64,000 bases of DNA. Origin: a virus. The position numbers were made by a program, and so were the translations under genes. Positions 1 to 8,531 of the stretch are shown here, piece after piece; position 1 is the first letter of the stretch, and every line of letters starts with the position of its first letter. The notes beneath the pieces are model-generated. The model was not told where the DNA came from. It worked only from the letters and a program-made list of their open reading frames with translations, and ran no database searches. The DNA is taken from positions 182,902 to 246,901 of the IMG/VR virus record IMGVR_UViG_3300046542_000248; one strand, given 5' to 3'.

Positions 1-195
1 GTGTGGCTTAAAGAAAATTGGAAAGCCCTCTTTAATGAGGAACCTGTTGATATTAGGACTGAAATAGCCGAGACTCTAGTGAGATTCGGCTATAATACTT
101 ACACAGATTCTATCGGAGATAAGATCATAGCTATTATGAATATTAGCGGTGAGTCTGTAGAGCAAACTGTAAAATCTATATTAGGGGTGAGCTAA
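1..195 (+). CDS. 5'-truncated small protein, first of three tandem paralogues
   Basis: The reading frame is open to the window edge. The first codon visible here (GTG) encodes the V of a VWLK..W motif that lies at residues 4-7 of the next two proteins, so the true start is probably about three codons upstream of the window and this GTG is not a start. Compared with its neighbours it lacks the central strand-rich part (about 35 residues) and keeps the N-terminal VWLKENWK and the C-terminal helices (AETLVRFGY, VKSILG). It stops one base before the next gene. Function unknown; the three copies look like recent tandem duplications in an early-gene region. Confidence 0.7.
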   Translation: MWLKENWKALFNEEPVDIRTEIAETLVRFGYNTYTDSIGDKIIAIMNISGESVEQTVKSILGVS

Positions 196-492
196 ATGAT
201 TAGAGTATGGCTTAAACCTGATTGGAAGCAAATTCTTGGAGAAAAAGTTGCAATAGTCCAAATAGCGGGTGGGAATGTAGTTTCATACGAAAGCCCACCC
301 AATATAAGATTAACTATCATTGACCATGATAGTCTTCAAGAAGAAATTCCTGAAGTTCTTGATGATTTAGGTTATAAGTACAATGATGATGAAGACTTCT
401 TATCTGATTTACACGATGATGTAGTTCATGTCATTGCTAAGACTGGAAATGAGGATATCAAAAGTATTATTAAAGATATCCTAAAATTATAA
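196..492 (+). CDS. small acidic protein, tandem paralogue 2
   Basis: 98 residues beginning MIRVWLKPDWKQIL. It shares with the following gene the VWLK-W N-terminus, an IVQIAGG/IIEIADG strand, an IDHDSL/INHDNL turn, a DDLGY/ENLGY helix and a C-terminal helix. The ATG follows the previous stop directly (TAAATG) with a weak GGTGA site, which suggests coupled translation. Acidic, no membrane segment, no recognised domain. Unknown function; small early phage proteins of this kind often bind host targets, but nothing here shows that. Confidence 0.75.
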   Translation: MIRVWLKPDWKQILGEKVAIVQIAGGNVVSYESPPNIRLTIIDHDSLQEEIPEVLDDLGYKYNDDEDFLSDLHDDVVHVIAKTGNEDIKSIIKDILKL

Positions 493-507
493 TCTGGAGG
501 ATGATCT

Positions 508-855
508 ATGTTTAGAGTGTGGTTAAAAGATAACTGGAAAGAGATCTTTGCAAGTAAAACGGTAATAATTGAAATTGCAGATGGAGAAATTGCAGATTTC
601 GAAATTCCCGAACACATGGATCTTATCGTTATCAATCACGATAATTTATATGATGATCTACCAATTGCATTAGAAAATTTAGGATATGAAGATTCTGTTA
701 CTATGGCTCAAGAGATACATGATTTAGTTGCTGACGTTATGCGAGAAACTCAGAATGAAAATCTCGAAGCGGCAATAAAAGCTGTTCTTGCTGAGCATTA
801 TATTGAAATAGATGATGAGGATGAAGAGGTTCTCATCACAATTGTTGAAGATTAA
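508..855 (+). CDS. small acidic protein, tandem paralogue 3
   Basis: 115 residues, starting MFRVWLKDNWKEIF after a TGGAGGATG ribosome site. It aligns along its length with the 196-492 product and adds a very acidic C-terminal tail (IEIDDEDEEV). It is the last gene before a strong terminator, so the three paralogues probably form one transcript. No known family recognised. Confidence 0.8.
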   Translation: MFRVWLKDNWKEIFASKTVIIEIADGEIADFEIPEHMDLIVINHDNLYDDLPIALENLGYEDSVTMAQEIHDLVADVMRETQNENLEAAIKAVLAEHYIEIDDEDEEVLITIVED

Positions 856-861
856 TGTATT

Positions 862-900
862 AAGGCTATGGGAGTGTACTCATAGCCTTGTTTATATTAT
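862..900. terminator. intrinsic terminator after paralogue cluster
   Basis: Perfect 9-bp stem AAGGCTATG / CATAGCCTT (862-870, 881-889) followed by a T-rich tail. It closes the unit ending at 855. Confidence 0.8.
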
Positions 901-953
901 TATTTATTTCCCCTTGGAATATAGATAAATACTAACTGAAAAGAGGTAATTGA

Positions 954-2405
954 ATGTCATATGGCATGGATTCTCACATGGAAGAAGCATTATTAAAACT
1001 GGTAAACGAAAAACTGGATAAGAAAGATCAGCTCAAGATCAAGAAGTATCAAATGAGCGTACTATATGTATACGACCCAACCATTATCAAACAAATCTTG
1101 AAAGCCTGTAAATTCAAGGATGTTGGTAATATTTATGACTATCCGAAAGTATTCCCTAAGATGCGGATGGTTAACGGCTTCGATCTTACTGCCAATTTTG
1201 AATCATTCTTACGGATTGGCGTATCCAAGAAATTAAACACGGCGGTTATCTATAACTTCCAAGAGTATTCGTACTATTGTGTCTTCATGATTGACACTAA
1301 GATGCTCAAGAAGTTCGCCAAAGTCACTAAGCCGATCATTCAACAAGATTTATCTCAAATCAATATTTTCCAAGACGTTAGCTTCAAATGCAAACCTGGA
1401 CAATATCTTGAGGTATCTAAAGCGATCGGTAATCAAACAAAACCAGTTAATGCCGTTAAGAAAACTGTCTCTGATGAGAAGCTTGTCTTCGAAGAGAAGT
1501 CAGTTGTAAGTGAAGTTTTGGATGATATCACAAATTTCTTTACCGACGAAACCAAAGACTTCTATAAGAAAATGGATATTCCATTTAAACGTGGTTCTAT
1601 TCTTCATGGGCCGCCAGGAACAGGAAAATCTGCCGCTGTTCGTGAATTGATTCGTCGAATCGGTTCCGACGTTAGTAAAATCATTATCAGTCCAAACGTG
1701 GGATATGAGATTACGCATATCTTAGCATCAATGCTTCGTGCCTTGGACGGCAAGCCTGCAATTATCATTATTGAGGATATGGATTCTCTCATCAATGAAG
1801 AGAATCGCTCCGAGTTCCTCAATATCCTTGATGGTGTAGATGTTAAATCTGGTTCCTACATTATCGGTACTACAAACTACCCTGAACGTATTGACCCTGC
1901 ATTCGTTAATCGGTCTGGTCGATTTGATCGTGCATTTAAGATCGACAATCCGACACATGCAACTAGAAAACTCTTCTTTGAGAGTAAGAATCTTAAAGAG
2001 GTTTTCAATACTGAAGAGGACATTGCTGAGATCTTCGCTAAGTTTACTGAAGGTCTTCCAATGGCTACATTGAAAGAAGTTATCACAACTGCAAAGTACA
2101 CTCTTGCAGGTAATCCAAAACTGACTGTGACAGAAGCTGTCGAAGGTGCTACCAATAAGTTGAAATCCGACAAAGTGAAGCATATCGACGCTCACAAGCA
2201 GTTTAAGAATAAGAAGAAGAAAAATAAATTTGGATTCCAATCCAATGATGATGATGATGTGGAAGAGTTCGATACAGACAGCCTCGATGTTGTAACTGCG
2301 GCTACTGTTGAAGCGGTCAAAGTTGCTGGTAATGAAAAAGCAACTGGCTATATCAAGATCGTGAAGAAGGAAAACGCAGAAGTTGTCTTCGCTATGATTC
2401 CTTAG
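954..2405 (+). CDS. AAA+ ATPase (Bcs1/FtsH-like AAA domain)
   Basis: 483 residues. The AAA core is in the middle: Walker A GPPGTGKS at residues 219-226, Walker B IIIIEDMD about 50 residues later, then a second region of homology with GTTN sensor 1 and a NRSGRFDRAF arginine-finger segment. This is the classic AAA (not clamp-loader) subtype. The first 200 residues match nothing I know and probably select the substrate; the C-terminus has a Lys-rich stretch followed by an acidic one (DDDDVEEFD). Such enzymes are hexameric remodelers or unfoldases. It is a single-gene unit between two terminators, with an AGAGGT ribosome site. Substrate unknown. Confidence 0.9.
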   Translation: MSYGMDSHMEEALLKLVNEKLDKKDQLKIKKYQMSVLYVYDPTIIKQILKACKFKDVGNIYDYPKVFPKMRMVNGFDLTANFESFLRIGVSKKLNTAVIYNFQEYSYYCVFMIDTKMLKKFAKVTKPIIQQDLSQINIFQDVSFKCKPGQYLEVSKAIGNQTKPVNAVKKTVSDEKLVFEEKSVVSEVLDDITNFFTDETKDFYKKMDIPFKRGSILHGPPGTGKSAAVRELIRRIGSDVSKIIISPNVGYEITHILASMLRALDGKPAIIIIEDMDSLINEENRSEFLNILDGVDVKSGSYIIGTTNYPERIDPAFVNRSGRFDRAFKIDNPTHATRKLFFESKNLKEVFNTEEDIAEIFAKFTEGLPMATLKEVITTAKYTLAGNPKLTVTEAVEGATNKLKSDKVKHIDAHKQFKNKKKKNKFGFQSNDDDDVEEFDTDSLDVVTAATVEAVKVAGNEKATGYIKIVKKENAEVVFAMIP

Positions 2406-2423
2406 TCAACCATCATAAACAAC

Positions 2424-2466
2424 GACTACCTATATGTAAAAGTATAGGTAGTCTTATTTTTTTTTT
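2424..2466 (+). terminator. intrinsic terminator after AAA ATPase
   Basis: 11-bp stem GACTACCTATA / TATAGGTAGTC (2424-2434, 2443-2453), followed by TTATTTTTTTTTT. Confidence 0.9.
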
Positions 2467-2467
2467 G

Positions 2468-2501
2468 CCGCAAGTAGTAGCGTATATAGGTATATATTAT
2501 T
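2468..2501 (+). promoter_or_regulatory. putative phage promoter, TATATATTATT class, with upstream element
   Basis: CCGCAAGTAGT at 2468-2478 and TATATATTATT at 2491-2501. The same pair with the same spacing (23 bases start to start) recurs at 3372 and, in a weaker form, at 9142. The 5' leader downstream, including an AGATAG...CTATCT hairpin, is also nearly identical to that at 3406-3436. The start codon of the gene served lies 72 bases on. Promoter role is inferred from position and recurrence. Confidence 0.55.
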
Positions 2502-2572
2502 GATGAGTATAAGATAGAAATATAATCTATCTCATAACTCTGCTAAACATATGAAGGAGAGCTGCTAATCTT

Positions 2573-3019
2573 ATGATTACAACGACAGTAACAGCAATTG
2601 CTACACAAAAAATGGTGGATATGGAATTCGTATTCCCTACAACGGATTATGCAAAACCGATTGAATTCAAGTATGAACATGCTGAAGAATTGAAAAAAGT
2701 TTTAGCGTTCCTAGCTGAGAGAGAAGAAATTATCGTGCATGATGATCATAATAGCGGCACTGATACTCGTAAGCTTTCGGCTATTGTGGTTCTTGCAACT
2801 GGTCATATCTGTGAATCATTTACAACTTCACGTCACTGTTTAAATCCTGTATATATTGATGACGCGAATAATAATTTGCATCTTTCAACTCTATCTTGTG
2901 CAGGTAATATTTATACAACTGACGATCCTAAGTATTATCGTAATGCAATCGCTGAATACAATAAAGGCATGCTTGGTTGGATGCCTAGTAAAAGAATTAT
3001 CGCTTACAAAATATTCTAA
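2573..3019 (+). CDS. unknown protein, 148 aa
   Basis: First gene after a TATATATTATT-type promoter; ribosome site GAAGGAGA. Mixed alpha/beta composition, no membrane segment, no recognised motif. Residues around the middle (CESFTTSRHCLNP) contain two Cys and a His but no clear metal site. It is followed 22 bases later by a small membrane protein gene, probably on the same transcript. Confidence 0.75.
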   Translation: MITTTVTAIATQKMVDMEFVFPTTDYAKPIEFKYEHAEELKKVLAFLAEREEIIVHDDHNSGTDTRKLSAIVVLATGHICESFTTSRHCLNPVYIDDANNNLHLSTLSCAGNIYTTDDPKYYRNAIAEYNKGMLGWMPSKRIIAYKIF

Positions 3020-3041
3020 TTAGAGAAAAGGATGATAACCC

Positions 3042-3353
3042 ATGAAAAACTTTATCAAAGAAGCAATTAAACTTATATATATTAAATTCGGATATTTCTT
3101 AATGATCCTTCTTGGTCTTAGTATTATCTTTAACAGAACTTCTGAAATCAATGGCTGGATTGGAATGCCAATCGTAGTTATCATTATGCTAACTGCATTA
3201 TTCACTATGGTGATGGTTGAGTTTAATGATGATAAAGATTCATTCACAGTTAGATTCCTTAGAAGATTCACAAAGATAGATGTACTGCTTGCTTGTGTAT
3301 TAATAATCTTCTACATAGGCGCTTGTAATGGCTGGGTAGATATGGTACAATAG
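3042..3353 (+). CDS. small membrane protein with three predicted TM segments
   Basis: 103 residues with hydrophobic segments near residues 14-34 (FGYFLMILLGLSIIF), 40-58 (MPIVVIIMLTALFTMVMV) and 79-95 (VLLACVLIIFYIGAC). An acidic/basic loop separates segments 2 and 3. Start follows AGAAAAGGATGA. Likely acts in the host membrane; could be a superinfection-exclusion or membrane-altering protein, but no family is recognised. Confidence 0.75.
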   Translation: MKNFIKEAIKLIYIKFGYFLMILLGLSIIFNRTSEINGWIGMPIVVIIMLTALFTMVMVEFNDDKDSFTVRFLRRFTKIDVLLACVLIIFYIGACNGWVDMVQ

Positions 3354-3371
3354 ATTCATAGGAAAGAGTTA

Positions 3372-3405
3372 CCGCAAGTAGTGGGCTTCACAGCTATATA
3401 TTATT
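3372..3405 (+). promoter_or_regulatory. putative phage promoter, TATATATTATT class, with upstream element
   Basis: CCGCAAGTAGT at 3372-3382 and TATATATTATT at 3395-3405, the same spacing as at 2468-2501. The leader that follows has GTATAAGATAGAAATATAAT and an AGATAG/CTATCT hairpin in common with the earlier copy. Confidence 0.55.
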
Positions 3406-3443
3406 ATTGGGTATAAGATAGAAATATAATCTATCTTAACTAT

Positions 3444-3478
3444 AAACTAACTAGCCTTAAGGAGGCAAACAAAATGAA
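3444..3478 (+). repeat. duplicated translation leader, copy 1
   Basis: About 35 bases covering the ribosome binding site (AAGGAGGC) and start codon of the 3474 gene are identical, apart from one base, to 29084-29118 upstream of an unrelated gene 25 kb away. See copy 2. Confidence 0.8.
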
Positions 3479-3941
3479 AATCACTATTAACAAAACAGAA
3501 ATGGTAAAAATCAACGGACTGGTAAAAACAATCTTTGAAAAGGTAGTCGCTGATCTTGGATTAACGGCAGGAATTGAAGCTGGTGCTTTCGATGTAATCG
3601 TTGATATGTTCAACCAAGAAGGTCCGGTTGATACTGGAACTGCAATTGTCACTGTATCTGTAACTGGCGAAGAATTAACAGTTGAAATCAAGGAAGAGTT
3701 CCTTGATAACTACTTAGAATTAATGAACGACATTGCAACTGACGTGCTGGCATTTGCAGTTACACATAAAGAAATCCTAATGCTTGGTGCTAGAAAAGCT
3801 GTAAACTCAATCGTTGGAAAAATGAGAGCGGTAGTAATGTCCACAATGTACAAATACTTCTTGCCAATCATGGAACCAGGTAAAGCGCTTATGGTTACAG
3901 TTCAAGGAAGATTCGAGAAGTTCGTTGAGAAATGCCTATAA
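3474..3941 (+). CDS. unknown protein, 155 aa
   Basis: Starts after a near-perfect AAGGAGGCAAACAAA leader. Helix-rich, with a beta-type middle (TAIVTVSVTGEELTVEI) and an amphipathic C-terminal half ending in FEKFVEKCL. No recognised family. It sits alone between its own TATATATTATT-type promoter and a terminator with a UUCG loop, so expression is probably strong. Confidence 0.75.
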   Translation: MKITINKTEMVKINGLVKTIFEKVVADLGLTAGIEAGAFDVIVDMFNQEGPVDTGTAIVTVSVTGEELTVEIKEEFLDNYLELMNDIATDVLAFAVTHKEILMLGARKAVNSIVGKMRAVVMSTMYKYFLPIMEPGKALMVTVQGRFEKFVEKCL

Positions 3942-3959
3942 TATCGCATTCATAAAATG

Positions 3960-3992
3960 GAGAATGGGACTTCGGTTCCATTCTCTTTATTT
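3960..3992 (+). terminator. intrinsic terminator with CUUCGG loop
   Basis: GAGAATGGGA / TTCCATTCTC stem (one G-T pair) around a CTTCGG tetraloop, followed by TTTATTT. Confidence 0.85.
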
Positions 3993-4038
3993 AATTTAAA
4001 ATTTTTTCTACGTTCCACGAGTCGAAAGTCGTATAAAA

Positions 4039-4049
4039 TATATATTATT
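4039..4049 (+). promoter_or_regulatory. putative phage promoter, TATATATTATT motif
   Basis: Exact 11-mer in a 160-base intergenic stretch that otherwise shows no gene. The next start codon is about 100 bases away. Confidence 0.45.
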
Positions 4050-4149
4050 ATAGAGTATCCCACATAGATGATTAATGCCATCTTAATTTATTTTATCAGA
4101 TGGACCAATAATCCAGAGATACTGGTGAGGTTTATGAAAGGAATCTATT

Positions 4150-4482
4150 GTGGGTGATTTAGCTATGAAGTACGAGTTTAAAGGTATTGATTTTGATATT
4201 GATGAAGAGAAAGATGAGAATGGAGTTGTAGTATTTTCATGTATTAACGAAGCACATATACATCCAGTATTTCTCCGTACAAACAATGTAAACATGTTTC
4301 AGTACAAAATTGGAGATGGAGATGACGACGAAGTTGAATGGGGTTGCTGCACAAGCAAGACTCAACTTGTAGAAAATTTTATAGATGCCGCTAATATATG
4401 TGATAGACTAGATGGTGATTTCACTATTCCTAGTTGGTATGATAGCACTGATGCTTTACTGCATTACATAGAGTGGGTATGA
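4150..4482 (+). CDS. unknown acidic protein, about 105-110 aa
   Basis: Acidic protein (DFDIDEEKDENG, GDGDDDEVEWG) with a CC pair in WGCCTSKTQ. The start is uncertain: GTG at 4150 follows GAAAGGA by 8 bases, while ATG at 4165 would start MKYEFKGIDFD and follows GGGTGA. I prefer neither strongly. No domain recognised. It is a single gene between a promoter motif and a strong hairpin. Confidence 0.65.
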   Translation: MGDLAMKYEFKGIDFDIDEEKDENGVVVFSCINEAHIHPVFLRTNNVNMFQYKIGDGDDDEVEWGCCTSKTQLVENFIDAANICDRLDGDFTIPSWYDSTDALLHYIEWV

Positions 4483-4489
4483 CTCACTT

Positions 4490-4523
4490 AGAGGAGAGAT
4501 ATAATTCTCTCCTCTTTATTTTT
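4490..4523 (+). terminator. intrinsic terminator
   Basis: 10-bp stem AGAGGAGAGA / TCTCTCCTCT with loop TATAAT, followed by TTATTTTTTAT. Confidence 0.9.
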
Positions 4524-4592
4524 TATAGACAAGGAAAAATTAATTTTGTCCAAAACTTTCTATTAGAAAGTAAACTTAAAGGAGTGAAATAT

Positions 4593-4907
4593 ATGTTAAT
4601 GAAGCCACGCCCATGTGCTTATTGTGATTCTCTTGCATATGCAATTGATCCTATTAGATTTTGGATGACCCACAGATATGATGGCTTCTTTAATTCTACA
4701 AGACGAATAGCTTTACCATATGCTGGCTGTTCACGTTGCCATAGAAAAGTAACTGGTATGACTAAGGATGAAGCTATTAAAAATTGGAATAAAATAACAA
4801 ATTTCATAGCACCATTACTTTATAATAATTCGCATAGTTATTTCAATAATCTACGTAAAGCAGGAGGTCTATATGGAAGCTATACTTCATTCATGCCCGT
4901 TCTGTGA
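4593..4907 (+). CDS. Lar-like zinc-ribbon protein 1
   Basis: From the ATG at 4593 (ribosome site AAAGGAGTGA) the product is about 104 residues, starting MLMKPRPCAYCDS. It has CxxC near residue 8, a second CxxC in AGCSRCHRK and an EAIKNWNKI helix. That layout (KPCPFC ... C..C ... eA...WN) is the one seen in Lar-family restriction-alleviation proteins and related phage zinc ribbons. The 3' end overlaps the next gene, a second member of the same type, by 35 bases. Whether it counters restriction here is inference only. Confidence 0.65.
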   Translation: MLMKPRPCAYCDSLAYAIDPIRFWMTHRYDGFFNSTRRIALPYAGCSRCHRKVTGMTKDEAIKNWNKITNFIAPLLYNNSHSYFNNLRKAGGLYGSYTSFMPVL

Positions 4908-5229
4908 TTTTAGTGCAGAGATTAAAAAGACCATAGATCTATATGCAGATAATCCGCATTTATTTGTGCAAGATAGATCTAGAAAATTTGTTATTCATTG
5001 TACTAATTGTAAAGTGGAAATGTTTGGATCATCCAAGGAAGCATTAATTGAAACATGGAATAATCAACGAGATAGAATATCAATGCTACAATATGCAAAT
5101 TTACGCACTCATTTCCAAAAATTAATTAAAGAAGTCCTTGGACTTGATTACTATAATGAGGGAATGGATGTTTATATGTGCGATGAATTTTCATGTCGTG
5201 ACATTAAACAAAAATTAAAGAAGAAGTAA
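4873..5229 (+). CDS. Lar-like zinc-ribbon protein 2
   Basis: 118 residues. SCPFCDF at residues 7-13, a second CTNC about 35 residues on, and SKEALIETWNNQRD: the Lar-family pattern again. The ATG follows a strong GCAGGAGGTC site located inside the end of the preceding gene. A C-terminal extension (residues 75-118) ends in a Lys-rich tail. Two adjacent Lar-like genes suggest an anti-restriction pair, but the family also contains plain zinc ribbons of unknown role. Confidence 0.7.
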   Translation: MEAILHSCPFCDFSAEIKKTIDLYADNPHLFVQDRSRKFVIHCTNCKVEMFGSSKEALIETWNNQRDRISMLQYANLRTHFQKLIKEVLGLDYYNEGMDVYMCDEFSCRDIKQKLKKK

Positions 5230-5263
5230 ACCTTTATATGATCTTGGGAGAGGGTGAATATAA

Positions 5264-7990
5264 TTGTATCGTTTAAAGACCTTCGAAGCTAATAACTTTA
5301 TAGGATTTTATAATGGTCTGAGTAAGAAGAAAATTACTTTAGATCTTAGTCGTTTTAGAGACAAATCTGTTTTTGTTATCATTGGTGCAAATACCAAAGG
5401 AAAGTCAACACTAGCATCTATTCTTCATCCATTCTCTGGCACTACTGATAATCGTGATAAATTTATCAGAGAAGAGAAAGAAGGATATAAGCTATTAGTT
5501 TATGAAGATATGTATGACGAAAGTCGTCAGATAAAAATAAAGCATGTTTATATTCCTAATAAGTCTGGCTCTCATTCTACCAAATCATACATATTTAAGA
5601 TTGAAAATGGTGAGGAGCTGGATTTAAACCCTAATGGTAATGTATCATCATTTCTATTAGCGGTAGATCAAGAGTTCGGTATTGATCAGGATTTCCTGAG
5701 ACTATCCACTCAAAATGAAGATATGGTTGGTTTAGTTAAAATGACTGGAGCCAATCGTAAAGATCATATCTATAAATTTGTACCTAAAGCTGATGACAGT
5801 ACAATTTATCAACGAATTATTACCAAGAAGCATAGGGATGTGGCTTCATTCCTCAAATCAATTATTGACAAACTTGGTAAGATGGACGATGAAGTCACTG
5901 TTAGTGAAAAACTGAAAGAGATTGAGACTGCTACAAATGAACTCGTTGAGAAGCGAGATAAAACTATAGGAAAGATTAACAAGTACCAAGCAGAATTAGA
6001 TCAGATTGATCCTGATGGTAAACTTGAGTCTGACTATAAGGAAATCAAATCTACATTGAAAGATCTTGAGAGAACTCAAGAGAAACTATTATCCAGACTT
6101 GAAGGGATTCGAGAAAGATTTAGTATTGAATCTCTGATGGAATGTGATAAGAAACTGAATGATATCATTGCTACTCGTAATAAAGCATGGGAGCAATTGA
6201 TTGATCTTAGATCACGATTAAACTCGAAGAAGTATCTGAAGTCAACTCTATTAGACCAGATTACTGAAAAGGAATCATTCCTAAATCAGATATCTGGAGA
6301 TTATTCCAAATCAGATCTTGAAAAGTTGATGGATGAATACATTGCGACAGTTAAGAACTTTGACTCCAGAACTAAGAAGCTTAATAGCTCTTTGTCTGCT
6401 GATGATTTAAGACAAGGTATTACTGTCATTGAAAATCTCAGAGAATTTATGGTTGATGTTTATAATAACTGTGACAGTGCATCTATGCTTGAAGAAGCTA
6501 TTGGATACATATTCACAAATAAGCTTGAAGCTAAATATGCTGATACTAAAGAAAAGCATGATAAGATTAGGGAGAAAGTCGAAGGACTAACTTCCAATAT
6601 CACAAAACTATCTGCTTTTGAACACATGAAAAACAGTATAAGTAAACGTCCAAAAGACTGTACTATTGATTCATGTGAGTTCCTACAAGACTATCACAAG
6701 TGGATTCAAATTGATAAGAAGATTAAACAGTTTGAGTCTGATCTTGGTGAAGTTGATTCTGATTATAAAGATTTGATGGATAAAGTAAAGCGATATGCTG
6801 AGATGATCAATGTAAAAGGTAAAGTTGAAAACCTTGTGAATATCTACAAGAGTCAGCATTATCTTATTTCTAAGCTACCGTTCAATGACTCATTCTCTAC
6901 TCAAGAGAAACTTTTAAAGATCCTAGAGAAGTATAACTCAATCGAGAATGTAGAGAATCAATACTACGACTTGATTGAGATTCTTCAGGATAAGGCTGAG
7001 TATGAAGAAATTAAGAATATCAAAATTCCTAAGATTAAGATTGAGCTTGAGAAGTTTGATACTAATAAGAATATGATAGACACTATTAAGAAAGATCTTA
7101 CATCTCTAAATAGCAAGTATGATGAGGTATTTGCAGATATTAAGAAAGAAGATAAAGAGCTAGAAGACCTTGAAGAATTATATGAGGAACTTAACTCTAA
7201 GTCTGAAACTCTTACTGAAGCCAGAGATCAATTTGTTAAGCTTCAAGATGGTAAAGACAGCATCATTAAACTCTCTGATAAGTTTGATTCTATTAAGAAT
7301 AAAACTACTCGGATTGATGAGCTGCATGAGAATCTTGATGAGAAGAAAGATAAACTCAAAAGTATTGATTCTAAACTAAAACCTTTAACTACTGAGAGGG
7401 ACAAGTATAAGTATCAAGAAATCCGAATAAGAGAATATAATCTTGAAAAGGAAGTTCTTGAACAAAACTTTAAGATTATTGGCTTAATCAGAAAAGCACT
7501 ATCTACTGATAAGGGTATGGCTGTAAGTCTATTGAATATGTATGTGGATGAAATCAGAAGAACAGCAAATCTCTTACTTAGTGAGACATTTGATGGTACT
7601 CTACATCTACATCCGTTTAATATTGATGAGAAGGAGTTTGCAATTCCATTTAGTCATAATGGAGAAACTGTAGATGATATCTCTAAAGGTTCCACATCAG
7701 AAAGAGCATTTATGTCAACCTGTCTATCAATGTCACTTATCGAGCAAGTAATTGCTGAGTATGGTATATTGACACTAGATGAAGTTGATGCTGGATTCTC
7801 TGAGCAGAATAAAGCAGTATACTGTAATATTCTGATGAAACAAATCAAACGTATTGGAATCTCTCAGGTCTTCATGATTACTCATGCTAGACAGTACTAT
7901 GAGAACTACAAAGATTCTGTATGCTTCATCCTGTTCCCTGAACATGGTATGGACAAATTTGATTCAAGCAGTATGATTAAAATCGCCTAA
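5264..7990 (+). CDS. Rad50/SbcC-like recombination ATPase (T4 gp46-like)
   Basis: 908 residues. Walker A GANTKGKST at 41-49; two long coiled-coil arms; a CTIDSC pair (C466, C471) near the apex, where Rad50 has its zinc hook (usual spacing CxxC, so this is a variant); ABC signature-like SKGSTSERA at 807-815; Walker B ending LDEVD with D839/E840; a C-terminal ITH histidine switch. This is the architecture of phage gp46 subunits, which work with a gp47/Mre11 nuclease at DNA ends in recombination-dependent replication. No Mre11 partner is in the window. The start is TTG, placed 9 bases after GGGAGAGGGTGA; the residues that follow (YRLKTFEANNFIGF) match the family N-terminus. Confidence 0.92.
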   Translation: MYRLKTFEANNFIGFYNGLSKKKITLDLSRFRDKSVFVIIGANTKGKSTLASILHPFSGTTDNRDKFIREEKEGYKLLVYEDMYDESRQIKIKHVYIPNKSGSHSTKSYIFKIENGEELDLNPNGNVSSFLLAVDQEFGIDQDFLRLSTQNEDMVGLVKMTGANRKDHIYKFVPKADDSTIYQRIITKKHRDVASFLKSIIDKLGKMDDEVTVSEKLKEIETATNELVEKRDKTIGKINKYQAELDQIDPDGKLESDYKEIKSTLKDLERTQEKLLSRLEGIRERFSIESLMECDKKLNDIIATRNKAWEQLIDLRSRLNSKKYLKSTLLDQITEKESFLNQISGDYSKSDLEKLMDEYIATVKNFDSRTKKLNSSLSADDLRQGITVIENLREFMVDVYNNCDSASMLEEAIGYIFTNKLEAKYADTKEKHDKIREKVEGLTSNITKLSAFEHMKNSISKRPKDCTIDSCEFLQDYHKWIQIDKKIKQFESDLGEVDSDYKDLMDKVKRYAEMINVKGKVENLVNIYKSQHYLISKLPFNDSFSTQEKLLKILEKYNSIENVENQYYDLIEILQDKAEYEEIKNIKIPKIKIELEKFDTNKNMIDTIKKDLTSLNSKYDEVFADIKKEDKELEDLEELYEELNSKSETLTEARDQFVKLQDGKDSIIKLSDKFDSIKNKTTRIDELHENLDEKKDKLKSIDSKLKPLTTERDKYKYQEIRIREYNLEKEVLEQNFKIIGLIRKALSTDKGMAVSLLNMYVDEIRRTANLLLSETFDGTLHLHPFNIDEKEFAIPFSHNGETVDDISKGSTSERAFMSTCLSMSLIEQVIAEYGILTLDEVDAGFSEQNKAVYCNILMKQIKRIGISQVFMITHARQYYENYKDSVCFILFPEHGMDKFDSSSMIKIA

Positions 7991-8051
7991 CGGTTTAATG
8001 CAATTATCAACATTTATATAGATTTTAATTAAAAAAGGATGGTGATTCACT

Positions 8052-8525
8052 ATGGGCAGTAATAAAGAAGATCGTCGCAGTCCTTCAACTTCATTTATTC
8101 ACGGTATAAAAGTTCGTAAAAGCGTGGCACAAGCTGCTCCAGTGAGTGGTACTGATGCAATTGTTACATGGGATGTAGAGGATTGGGATAGTGTTGCAGT
8201 TGGTGAATCTAAATACCATAGCATTGTAACTAACACTACCCAACTGATTGCTCCTCGTGAAGGGAAGTATACTCTTAAAGCTTCCTTGGATTATGCAGCA
8301 AACGCAACAGGTCTTCGTTCTGTTGGTTACAAAGTTAATGGCGGAGCAACTCTGCTATTCACTTCTATCACAGCGGCTGCTTCGGACACGGTTGCAGGGT
8401 TTGTTGATATTGCACTTGCTGAGGGTGATTATGTTGAAATCGTGGCAAATCATACAGCAGGCGCTACTTTAGATGTTGAAGCAACTGTGCGTACATTTGC
8501 TACATTGCAATTTAACGGTTACTAA
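8052..8525 (+). CDS. C1q/TNF-like jelly-roll protein, putative virion decoration or fibre head
   Basis: 157 residues. After a polar N-terminus, the rest reads as a beta-sandwich with the spacing of C1q-like phage domains: VTWDVEDWDS, REGKYTLKASLDY, VGYKVNGGATLLF, LAEGDYVEIVANHTAGATLDV and a C-terminal FATLQFNGY. Such domains form trimers on virion surfaces or fibre tips. It sits among non-structural genes as the last gene before a strong terminator. Compositionally richer in Ala/Gly than its neighbours, as expected of an abundant protein. Confidence 0.65.
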   Translation: MGSNKEDRRSPSTSFIHGIKVRKSVAQAAPVSGTDAIVTWDVEDWDSVAVGESKYHSIVTNTTQLIAPREGKYTLKASLDYAANATGLRSVGYKVNGGATLLFTSITAAASDTVAGFVDIALAEGDYVEIVANHTAGATLDVEATVRTFATLQFNGY

Positions 8526-8531
8526 TAAAAT

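Noticed and set aside
1728-2240. 170-codon minus-strand open frame within the AAA ATPase gene
   Set aside because: Antisense shadow, no ribosome site; the plus-strand frame has complete AAA motifs.
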